From Trichobilharzia szidati (taxonomy: Eukaryota; Platyhelminthes; Trematoda; Strigeidida; Schistosomatidae): a stretch of 64,000 nucleotides of DNA. Below, one piece after another: positions 50,340 to 59,254 of the stretch. A program made the translations under genes and the position numbers. Each line of letters opens with the position of its first letter. Within the stretch, counting starts at the first letter, position 1. The notes beneath the pieces are model-generated. The model saw only the letters and a program-made list of their open reading frames with translations. It searched no databases and was not told the DNA's origin. The stretch covers positions 31,742,052 to 31,806,051 of the forward strand of contig OX235274.1 in assembly GCA_944472155.2 (NCBI GenBank). Direction: 5' to 3'.

Positions 50340-51195
50340 ACCTTTAAAGAAATAATTATAGATAATATTAGAACAAGACATATAAGCGAACAATATTGTT
50401 TTCAATTAGATCTTCTTCAGGCTTTACTCTAATTTACATAGATTTATATATAAAATTTTAACCAATGACGGTGATTTTGGGAATCAAATAATAATCTTAA
50501 TAGTCTTAATAATAATGTGGTAAATGTTTTGAACATAGTTAATAACGATGATTATAATGATAACAAAATATTGATAATAAGGTTTATGCAGGTGATAAGA
50601 ATAACAAAGATAGTATATGTATATAAGTGTCTAAATAAATTGGGTCATATCTTAAAAAGGTGAAGTGGAACGATAATCAGAGTTTAAATAAATATTATAA
50701 AAGTACAAAGGAAGTGGAAAATAAGAAAGGGTGGGAGGGTTTTTGAATACAGTTCACCTAGGCCAAGGGAGAGACAAAGGTAGAACAAACTTCTTTTGTA
50801 TGCAAAGACTAGGATTGTTCTCTCGAATTCCAATAGCTTCGGCTAAGTGTAAAAGACGGTTTCTGATTCCATTCGAAAGACTCGATGGAATACGATAGAT
50901 AACTTTGAAAGCACTATTTTTGTCCACTTGGTGACCGCTATCAATCAAATGAGCCAAAATAGAACTTCGTATGGATTTTATTTGACCTTTTCCGAACCAT
51001 GAAGGAAGATGCTCATTAATGCGTTTGTTGAGCTGTCTAGTTGTTCGCCCTATATAGCTTTCTCCACAGGAGCAACTAAATTCATAGATACACATTGAAG
51101 TGGCACAACTAGGTAGCTTATCTTTCACTTGAGCAATCAAAATTGGTCGGCTGGAAAATGACAAACAAAGGGTAGCGGCAGTATAAGTCCGTTTT
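50340..51195 (-). mobile_element. PLE-B-like element, endonuclease and 3' end
   Basis: Minus strand. Frame 50754-51164 encodes SFSSRPILIAQVKDKLPSCA, TSMCIYEFSCSCGESYIGRT with a well-kept GIY-YIG-type motif, NEHLPSWFGKG, SSILAHLIDSGHQV and ENNPSLCIQKKFVLPLSLPW. The 3' region contains a hammerhead at 50384-50427. Its 5' end joins another PLE (PLE-F) near 51195. Confidence 0.85.
50384..50427 (-). ncRNA. Hammerhead ribozyme-like motif, PLE-B-like 3' end
   Basis: Minus strand: stem I AAGC/GCTT, core CTGAAGA (exact CUGANGA), GAAA, stem III ACAAT/ATTGT closed by the A15.1-U16.1 pair, and a TTC cleavage triplet. The weak point is stem II (AGATCTAATT between core and GAAA), which pairs poorly. Confidence 0.5.
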
Positions 51196-51199
51196 ATCG

Positions 51200-52320
51200 C
51201 TCTCGATAGATAAGTTTAAAAGATGTGTAAACGTCAATTTTATGTCCTGTCTCTACAATACACATTTCGCAATAGAGGAGCTAGGTAGCCTGTTCTCACC
51301 ATTAATGAGCTCTGGGGATTCTATCTGCTTCTGAAGCCATTTAAGAATATATTCTGAAGCTAGCCCTTACTTGCAGAGATCGATGAGTCCTCTCTATGTA
51401 TGTGTTTGTCCACACGTACATTCAAATTGGTAAATACAGTGGGATTTGAAATCATTTTTTGCATGTTCTAAGGGTTTAGATGGATATATTGGCTTCACAT
51501 TCTCAATTATTGTGATATTAGCTGCATAAAAAGTCTTTTTAACTGCAGCGTTCAATCTTTGTCTAGTTGTCAAGCTGCTATGATGCCCCCTATAGGGTAG
51601 CTTGATGTGCACATTTTTCTTAGTGGTGAGTTGGAGAGTGGGTCTTGGTTTTCTGATTACTCTATAACTCCTAATGAATTTGTCTGGATAATTGTTATCA
51701 ACCAGAGTTTGTGTCAACTTTCTTTCTTCCTCACCAAGTGTGTTTTCAGTACACCTTACTAAGGCTCTTTTGTATCGAACAAGGCAAAAAATGTGATAAT
51801 TTAAATACTGTCCTGTCCAGGTAGGTTTTCTATAAATAAATCGTTTTATTGATCCATCAGGCCATCGACTAAGCAATATATCTAGGAAAGATAAACAATT
51901 ATCTTCCTCTTCTACAGGTGTAAGTGACATGCTATTCTGAACTTCATTCATTCGATTTAAAATTGAGGCGGTACAGCAAGGCTTATCACTTATGATTACA
52001 ATGTCGTCTACATATCTTCTATAAAGTGGTACATTTTCGGTTAAATCCTCCGATAAATTTTCTATGTACGACAAATAGATATCTGCAAAAAGGGGTCCTA
52101 ACGGACTTCCCATAGCAACACCATCAAGCAATCGCCTTCAAATGTAAACCTAACACTGCTAGTACATAAAAGTAATAAATCCCTTAAATAAAATATAGGG
52201 AACGGGATGAAAAAAATTATGTGTGGAAATGTAATCACACAAAATGTCAATTGTTTTAAATAAAGGTACATTAGTGAACAAAGAGTTTACATCGAAATAA
52301 GACATATACAGGGAGGACTC
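51200..52320 (-). mobile_element. PLE-F Penelope-like element, RT plus endonuclease
   Basis: Minus strand from 52320: SYFDVNSLFTNVPL (motif A), then an open frame 51394-52131 with DGVAMGSPLGPLFADIY, YRRYVDDIVIIS (motif C, both aspartates), CLSFLDILL, YRKPTWTGQYLNY, DNNYPDKFIRSY and the endonuclease start CIYQFECTCGQTHT. The rest is in another frame (KWLQKQIESPELINGENR). The lineage differs from PLE-A to PLE-E. Confidence 0.85.
51394..52131 (-). pseudogene. PLE-F reverse transcriptase frame
   Basis: 245 codons covering RT motif B (GVAMGSPLGP), motif C (YVDD) and the downstream linker up to the first cysteines of the endonuclease. Intact except that motif A is upstream in another frame and the YIG part is frameshifted. 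Confidence 0.8.
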
Positions 52321-52321
52321 A

Positions 52322-52441
52322 TCGATCTCGCCAAGTTAAGGCTTCAGACCATATTCCTAAATGGCTTCAGAAGCAAGTAGAATCCCCAGGGCTCATTAAT
52401 GGTGAGAACAGGAGATCTAGCTCCTGTATTGCTAAACATAA
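52322..52441 (+). mobile_element. Inverted PLE-F endonuclease fragment
   Basis: Plus-strand copy of the segment at about 51251-51382 (minus): AAATGGCTTCAGAAGCAAG, TAGAATCCCCAGGGCTCATT, AATGGTGAGAACAGG. It abuts the 5' side of PLE-F, so PLE-F is bracketed by inverted copies of its own endonuclease. Confidence 0.7.
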
Positions 52442-52790
52442 ATAATTATTGGTATTAGATGGTTGGAGACAGTCGGCCACAGGTAGCCTTGCTTGACCTA
52501 GGTTTCGAGCTAGGTGGCACTCACAAGTCAGCAAGGCGTATCTGCAACCTCGAAGGAACTGATGTCCCTTCTGAGATTCGAACCCGCGTCACCAGCCAGT
52601 GATGCAGTGAGTCAGAGACGTTACCTCTGAGCTACTCAGGCTCGCAACTGACTGTAGTGGATATTTTTGATTAGACACTAGTGAGAGCTGAATTCTATCA
52701 GTCAAGTTTGCACCAAAGACAGGACTAGACACATTACACTAGTTACTAACTAGTATCCAGTCAAAAATATAAATAATTACGTTAATAAAC
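52442..52790 (-). repeat. tSINE-H copy
   Basis: Matches 2862-3245. Minus strand: GCCTGAGTAGCTCAGAGGTA (A box) and GCGGGTTCGAATCTCAG (B box). One palindromic arm with ACTAGTTACTAACTAGT is at 52738-52755. Confidence 0.65.
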
Positions 52791-53089
52791 AAATATAAAA
52801 TTAAAATTAGGAAATTAACTTTTAGAAATAGCGACAACAATATACAATAACGCTAAGAAGAGTAAAAGGTGCCTTTTCTTTACTAATTTTCAGTAAAAAG
52901 CTACTCATTTGAATGTATACCTCCTGCATGTCCATGTGCATATTCCCATATCATAATTATCTGTAGATAATTGTCGCTGTATTGAAAAATCATGTGCGAA
53001 ACAAGCACCCAGCAAATAATACTGGTACACCGTGTAATATTGAAGCGGTTACTACTGACAATGTTTCATAAGTAGTGATGTATTCTGCA

Positions 53090-53320
53090 AGAATATTGAG
53101 TAGTGGAGGGAGGAGGTAAGAGTTTGGAAGAGCAGGGATGAAAGATCTTTGTGAAACAATAATGAAAATATGAAAGGAAGTTAAAGATACACAATGCGAT
53201 TAATATTCACAAATGGATATTTTTATTTGTAAGGAATATGTGTTTTGCCATTTCTGTACATCAGCTAGTCAACAAACAATCGTGCCACCAAACACTACCG
53301 TGTTCTGATGTTAAAATTCA
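53090..53320. repeat. Repeat J, copy 2
   Basis: Counterpart of 19660-19890. Shared blocks include ACAAATGGATAT, CTGTACATCA, CAACAAACAAT and CTACCGTGTTCTG. Confidence 0.5.
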
Positions 53321-53504
53321 CCACCAAGTATAAAGGTAATAATGAAGGAACATTTTGGAATCTATCAGTAGTAGACAAGTATTTTTAAGGCCTCTAGAGA
53401 AAATTTCTCTCTGCAGCTAAACTCAATCGTTTTGACCAAAGTATTCAGTCCTCGAACATGGCTTTCACACAAATAGATTATTCAATATTTGAATCATTTG
53501 TTGT

Positions 53505-54756
53505 GTGCTTGAATGCGATCAAGAGACTAAACACTGGCCGGGAAGGCAGCAGGGCCAGACGGAATTCCCCCCGAAGCACTGAAAAAGGACTCAGAGACCG
53601 CAGCTGATGTGCCCAGGCCATTATTGAAAAAGGTTTGGAAAGAATGAAAGGTACCTACCGATTGGAAGAAAGGCTACCACAGAATGGCGACTTACACCTC
53701 TACAAGAACTGTCGTCGACTCATGCTCGAGTCCACGCCAAGTAAAATAAAAAGTCGCATCATCGTGGAGAGAATGAAACATGCACTGGATACAGAACTCC
53801 GCCAGCCCCACCGGATGAAGCTGGATTCAGGAAAGGCAAATCATGTGCTGATCAAATTGCAACTCTACGCATCGTCATCGAACAAATTATAGAATGGTAG
53901 TCAAACCTCTATCTACCTTAACTTTATCGAGTTCGAAAAGGCCTTCGACAGCGTTGACCAAGAAGTCATCTGGAAACTAATTCAACAATGCGGTGTACAG
54001 TGGGAAAATCTTTATCAACCCCAATCAACAGCTGGCTGTGTGACGGTGCCATGTGTCAGGTGATCCACAGCGGGAAACTCAGCGAGGCGTTCGAAGTGAA
54101 TACAAGGCTACCTGCTTATTATCACCGATGACATTCTTAATTGCGGCGGACTGGATTATGAGTCAGACTGTGCGTTGGGAGTAAGAAGACAGGAATACGC
54201 TGGATCGATAAGATGACTCTAGATGATCTGGATTTCGCAGGTGGATGATTTATTTTTAATGTTACACAAACTCGAAAACTTATAGGCAAAAACCGACAAA
54301 CCGGCATAAGGGGCGAAGAGCGAAGATGGAACTCCGGGTAAACATAGAGAAGATGGAGGTGATAAAGATAACTAACCAACAACAACAACAACCAGCACTA
54401 ATCACCATCAGCCGGAGAGATTTGACAGAGCTTACCTCCTTCATTTATCTAGGAATCACAGTTTAAACCACAGCCAGCAGGACGGTTGAAGATGTCAAAG
54501 CCAGCCAGCCAGAATCGGAAAGGTAAGATACACATTCATCAATATGAAAGCAGTTTGGAAATCCTCTTCACTTCACCTCAGCATAAACAGCAAGATTCGG
54601 ATTCTGTTCAACACAAATGTGAAGTCAGTCAGTGTTTTCTTCTATACGGGCCAGAAACTTGCACTACGTGTCAGTCACGAACAGGATATCCAACGAGTTA
54701 CAGACTTTCATCAACAGCTGCCACCTTCACTGGCTCCATATTGTATTTATTTGTTT
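53505..54756 (+). mobile_element. RTE-1 LINE, 5' segment of a copy split by tSINE-C
   Basis: Covers a larger part of the RT: GREGSRARRNSPRSTEKGL region, PTDWKKG in decayed form, LMLESTPSKIKSRII, KHALDTELRQ, FEKAFDSVDQEVIWKLI, GAMCQVIHSGKLSEAFEV, then LDFAG with the 4-nt insertion at 54230-54249, NQQQQQPALITISRR, VWKSSSLHLSI and a decayed end. Interrupted by tSINE-C at 54757-54942. Confidence 0.8.
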
Positions 54757-54942
54757 ATTTTTATTTATTATAGCTTGATTCCACACCGTATTTTTGGTAC
54801 AAGTATGGAATTTTCAGCATGTGATATCGGTAGCCCAATTTTGCAGGCCGACCATATATATCGGGTGTGCGCCGGCATGGGATCGAACCCCGGACCATGT
54901 GCATGGTCGGTGAGAGTCCTAACCACTGTGCCACCGACGCAA
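54757..54942 (-). repeat. tSINE-C inserted into RTE-1
   Basis: Minus strand: GGTGGCACAGTGGTTAGGAC, GGGGTTCGATCCC, ATATATGGTCGGCCTGC, CATGCTGAAAATTCCATACT, GGTGTGGAATCAAGCTATAA and a short AATAAATAA end. The insertion point in RTE-1 is within about 12 bp of the equivalent one at 39845. Confidence 0.8.
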
Positions 54943-55310
54943 ATGGCCAGTCGGCCAGCTGGCCAGAAAGAATTAGCAACAAGAAACTCTGACTGGGAAC
55001 AAACCAGCCAAGAGCCGATTGCTCAACAAATATGCAAGAGAAAATGGAGATGGATCGGGTATACGTAGAGGAGGTCGTCGAATGACATCACGTGCAATGC
55101 TGGCCATCGCTAGAGTGGAAACCGAATGGGAAGCGACGAGTGGATTGTCAGTACCAGGGTGACATGCAGGAGATGATGTGGAAAAGAGGAGATGAGAGAT
55201 TAAGGGTAATCGGGAATCCAACTGAAAAAGGTAGCAGAAAATAAAAAAAGTGGAGATATGTAGTTGAAGGCCTATGTTTCATTAGGAAACCAAGGGAATA
55301 CTAAATTTTC
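54943..55310 (+). mobile_element. RTE-1 LINE, 3' segment after tSINE-C
   Basis: Resumes with WPERISNKKL-like sequence, EQTSQEPIAQQICKRKWRW, then the decayed C-terminus, TTGAAGGCCTATGTTTCATT and AGGAAACCAAGGGAATAC. Confidence 0.75.
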
Positions 55311-55524
55311 ATGAGTACAATGATATAGCTAACCCAACAACATTAAATCAAATTCACAGTTTCTAAATTGATTACCAATTTGCAATTTACACAGTTAAAG
55401 GAAATGAAATTTCACCCGAGTTCCCATTTGGAAATCAAATTATTCAGCTTCCATACAATATGCTATATGCTTGACAATATTAAAGGTAATCAAGAAAGCA
55501 AGCATAAATAAATTGTACTATATA

Positions 55525-55705
55525 CTACTGACTGACTGAGATGAGTAGTTGTATGCGGCTTACACCAACCACTAGAGTCTGCTAGTCACATCGAAGTGAT
55601 CTAAACACCACGTGACAGGCATTTCACTCGTTTGCTGCCGAGCTCATCAGAGGTGTCACTAGTTTAACTCAGCTCATACAACCATAATTTCACTTCCTTT
55701 AATTG
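55525..55705 (-). repeat. Repeat I, left inverted copy with hammerhead
   Basis: Inverted counterpart of 57535-57705. Shared blocks, read on the minus strand: CTGAGTTAAACTAG, hammerhead, GATCACTTCG, GGTTGGTGTAAGCCG and ACAACTACTC. It contains the hammerhead at 55612-55656. Confidence 0.65.
55612..55656 (-). ncRNA. Hammerhead-like fold with canonical core, repeat I
   Basis: Minus strand: CTGATGA exact at 55644-55650, stem II GCTCG-GCAGCAAA-CGAGT with five pairs, GAAA at 55622-55625, then TGCCTGTCAC. Stem I pairing (ACACC with GGTGT) is displaced by several bases from the expected GTC cleavage site, so the 3' half appears decayed. Confidence 0.5.
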
Positions 55706-55784
55706 TGTAAATTGTGAATGTGACTTGAGCTATTATCAGTTCGCCCAAGTATTATTATTATCTATGATAATATAATAATAATAA

Positions 55785-57530
55785 TACTTTGTCATCTTTA
55801 GTTCCTAGAGGAACATAGGGATTCAGCTGCACGTTTCCATTGAGTTCGGTTCTCTGCCAACGTTTTCACCTGGCTCCACGTCTGCCCACATGCTTTCATC
55901 TCCTCTTCACATGGCCTCCTCCATGTCATCCTAGCACTGACGACCGACTAGTCGCCTCCCATTTAAGTTCCACTTGAACAATGGCCTGGCGTGTGACGTC
56001 ACTCACTTGATGGCTTTCTCAGAGTATGGCCAGCCGATCCATCTCCATTTCTTCCCGCTTATTTTTTGCACAATCGGTTCCTGGTTGGTTCGCTCCCAGA
56101 GATCTCTGTTACTGATCTTTTCTGGCCGGCCATCTGATCTTGAGTATTGAGCGAAGACAACTGTTAATGAAGGTCTGTAGTTTGTTTGAGATGCTCTTTA
56201 TGACGCGCCAAGTCTCCGATCCGTATAGTAGCACTGACTTCACATTGGAGTTGAAAATCTGGATCTTATTTTTGATGCTGATTAGTGCTGTTGACCTCCA
56301 CACAGACTTGAGAGTAGTGAAAGCTTGTCTTGCTTTTCCGATTCTTGCTTTGATGATATCCTCGTCAGTTCCGTCCACCTGTAGTTGAAATAATGCTTCC
56401 CAGGTAGGTAGGTAGGTAGGCAGGTAGGTAAAAGAGGTCGTTTTTCTTTCAGGTTCCTCCCATTTATGCTGATTGTTATCTGTTGCTGTTTCTGTTGGCC
56501 AGGAATCTTCATCACCTCTGTTTTCTCTATGTTCACCTGAAGGCCTATCTTTGATGCTTCTTCTGCCAACTTGTTGCTTTCCACTTGCATATCTCCGGTT
56601 TCAAAGGAGATCAGACATGTATCATCATCGGCGAAGTCCAGATCCTCCAAGTCTCTTTTTGTGTGAGTCCATTTTATGCCTGTTTCCTCGCTACCCGCCG
56701 CTGTTTGTCGCATTATCCAATCTACTGCAGTCAGGAAAATCACTGGCGATAGTAGGCTGCCTTGTCTTACTCCTGTCTTCACTTCGAAGGATTCCGTAAG
56801 TTTCCCGTTGTGGATTACTTGGCATGCAGCATAGTCGTACAAATATTGAATGAGATGCATAATTGTTGGCGGCACCCATTGGTAGTAGCGAAGTAGTTTC
56901 CAAATCACCTCTCGATCGACGCTGTCGAAGGCCTTTTCAAAGTCGATGAAGTTGAGATAAAGAGGTGACTGCTATTCCAAGCTCTGTCCAACGATGATCA
57001 GTAGTGTTGCGATTTGATCGGTGCATTGCCTGTTTCTCCTGAATCCAGCTCATTCAGGTGGAAGTTTTCCATCCAGGTCGCCTTTTTTTATTCTCTCCAG
57101 GATGATGCGGCTTAGTATTCTGTTTGGGATGGACAGGAGCATAATTCCGCGCCAATTCTTGCATTCACCTAAGTCTCCTTTCTTTGGTATTTACCTCCAA
57201 TTCGCAGACACCTTGCTCTCTTTCCACACCTTCTCCAATAGTGGTGTCATCAAGTCCGCTGATATCTCAGGGTCCATTTTCAATGCTTCTGTGGGGATTC
57301 CGTCTGGTACTGCTGCTTTTCCTATTTTTAGCATCTTTATGACCTTCAGGACCACTAATAGTTCTGCTTCCGCTGTTAGTATTATTGGGTGGTCGATTAA
57401 GAAGTCTTTCGAAGTGTTCAGTCCAGTGCTTCCTTTGCTCCACCTCTTTGATGATTGACTTTCTATTGTCATCCTTCACTGGCTTAACCTGAAGTTCGCT
57501 CAAGTAGGTAACTAGAATTAGGATGATTTG
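55785..57530 (-). mobile_element. RTE-1 LINE, long copy with intact catalytic block
   Basis: Minus strand, bracketed by repeat I. From 57503: SELQVKPVKDDNRKSIIKEV, HFERLLNRPP, then GKAAVPDGIPTEALK, a GFRRNRQCTDQIATL equivalent, FEKAFDSVDREVIWKLL, CQVIHNGKLTESFEVKTGVR, QGSLLSPVIFL, VDWIMRQTAAG, LEDLDFADDDTCLISF (both aspartates and no insertion), IEKTEVMKIPGQQKQQQ, SINGRNLKE, ARIGKARQAFTTLKSVWRST, VKSVLLYGSETW, and the normal 3' end at 55790-55835. A TAGG repeat at 56401-56430 and several frameshifts interrupt it. Confidence 0.85.
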
Positions 57531-57534
57531 AAGT

Positions 57535-57705
57535 GATTCGGTTCCCTAGACTGAGTAAAACTTGCTACATAGCTGATGAACTCATCTCCAAACCAGTGAA
57601 ATGGCCATCTGTTGTTGCGATCACTTCAACCTGAGTGATAAGCACCATTGGTTGATGTCAGCCGTACACAACTACTCCTTTCAACCAATCAGTAGTATAT
57701 ATATA
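57535..57705 (+). repeat. Repeat I, right inverted copy with hammerhead
   Basis: Plus strand: CTGAGTAAAACTTGC, hammerhead at 57566-57615 (CTGATGA exact, short ACT/AGT stem II, GAAA), GATCACTTCAACC, GGTTGATGTCAGCCG and ACAACTACTCC. Together with 55525-55705 it frames the RTE-1 copy. Confidence 0.65.
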
Positions 57706-58052
57706 TATAGTTTTAATGCATTTTATTATAATCTCAACAACAGATTGCTCTAGGCGTTTCATTTTTATCATAGAAAGTAACTATAAATACCTCCTCACTA
57801 ATACATAAGATGAAATCACTTATGAATTAGTAAATTACCCAAGAAAAGTAATAATTTCCCCATAGAAGTTAATTAGTTTTTCCTATCCCTCTCTCCCATC
57901 ACTCTCTCCTTCACTGTTTCAAATGATTATGCCTATTACTGTTATTATTTTCGAGTTTATAATTAAAAATTTAATCAGCCGATTAAACAGCAACAAGAAC
58001 AAAACAGATACAAAGGTGGATGAGGGAAAATTAATGAATCACAGTCGAAGGA

Positions 58053-58109
<57 letters not shown>

Positions 58110-59125
58110 GTGATGATGATGATTGTTATACGAATTATTTGTGTATCCATCTGTGTTAACGCTTCCTCTCTCTTTCCACTGTGACATTTCTGTGTCTATG
58201 TGCATGTGTGTGTAGAGGTGTGTGGCTGTACGACTGCCTGTTGTCTCTACACTTGAGGTAAACTTGACTTTTTGTACTACACACAACGACACTGGAGAAG
58301 TAAATTATCCATGCGTTACTGATAGATAGATAGGTAGGTAGATAGATAGATAAATGATATGATCAGATATCAATTTAAATAAAACTGATGACATACACAT
58401 ATCTCTCCATTTATCTAATTTGTTTTAATCAACTTCAACTGCGTTATAAGCGCATTCTCCCCTCCTCCCTTCCCCCCACACACGCATATATTGCAAACTT
58501 ACTACAGACATATACCTTCTACAAATGAAACTTCAGAGACAAAAGAAGTCCTAATGTTTGTATTCATTTACACAGCGCGAAATCCACACTGTCATCAACA
58601 TCAACATCAGCAGAGTTAACCATGTGTGTGAGATTTTTGCTGTGTTGCCTATTTTTGCCTTCGAAGAATAACATACATTATACATACATACACATCCAGT
58701 GTGAATAGTGTTCAGGTTCTAGTTGAAAAGTGTTGAAGATGGTGGGAGTGGGGGAGAATAGTAGAAGAAGAAGAAAAGTAACTTTCACACACACCTTCAA
58801 CTTTGATTAGTTTAATGTATTATCTACTGTTTGCATTCATAATTAGAGGGAGTTTTTCGCTTTAGAGGATTTTGCTATACACTGATGATAATGACAGTAT
58901 TGGCCTCATTTAAGTCAAATAGAAAAATTTATATTAAGAAGCGTTAATTAGTGTAAGAAAAAAAAGGAAATTGAAAAAGAGAAAGAAAGTTAAACGCCAA
59001 AACTTGATAAATAATTATGAAAATAATAATAATAATAATAGTAAAGTAGGTTTTATAGTCATATAATTAACAGTAAGGCACAATAATTTTAAACTGACAA
59101 ACATTGAAAATATTCATATCGTACT
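57706..59125. other. AT-rich DNA with microsatellites
   Basis: No gene recognised. A 57-bp ATT repeat lies at 58053-58109, GATA/GGTA repeats at 58320-58353 and an AAT run near 59022-59040. A TATA run is at 57697-57708. Confidence 0.5.
58053..58109. repeat. ATT trinucleotide microsatellite
   Basis: Nineteen consecutive ATT units. Long isoleucine or leucine runs in six-frame translation here are only this repeat. Confidence 0.95.
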
Positions 59126-59225
59126 GCTCAAACTGCCTACTATCACCGATGATATTTCTGATTGTGGTCGACTGGATCATGTTGTGGCAAACCATGGGGA
59201 GTGAGAAGACAGGAATACGCTAGAC
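59126..59225 (+). mobile_element. RTE-1 LINE internal fragment
   Basis: CTGCCTACTATCACCGATGA, ATTTCTGATTGTGGTCGACTG and GAATACGCTAGACCGACA correspond to LLSPMIFLIVVDWIM and the following block. It meets the 3' end of the next minus-strand copy. Confidence 0.65.
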
Positions 59226-59254
59226 CGACAATAACACCTTAGTATTATTATTAT

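Noticed and set aside
57975..58292. ORF with a long isoleucine run
   Set aside because: It is the ATT microsatellite at 58053-58109 read through, with no supported gene around it.
58740..58800. Purine-rich AGAAGAAGAAG tract as an exon or splicing enhancer
   Set aside because: Simple-sequence composition only, with no framed open exon near it.
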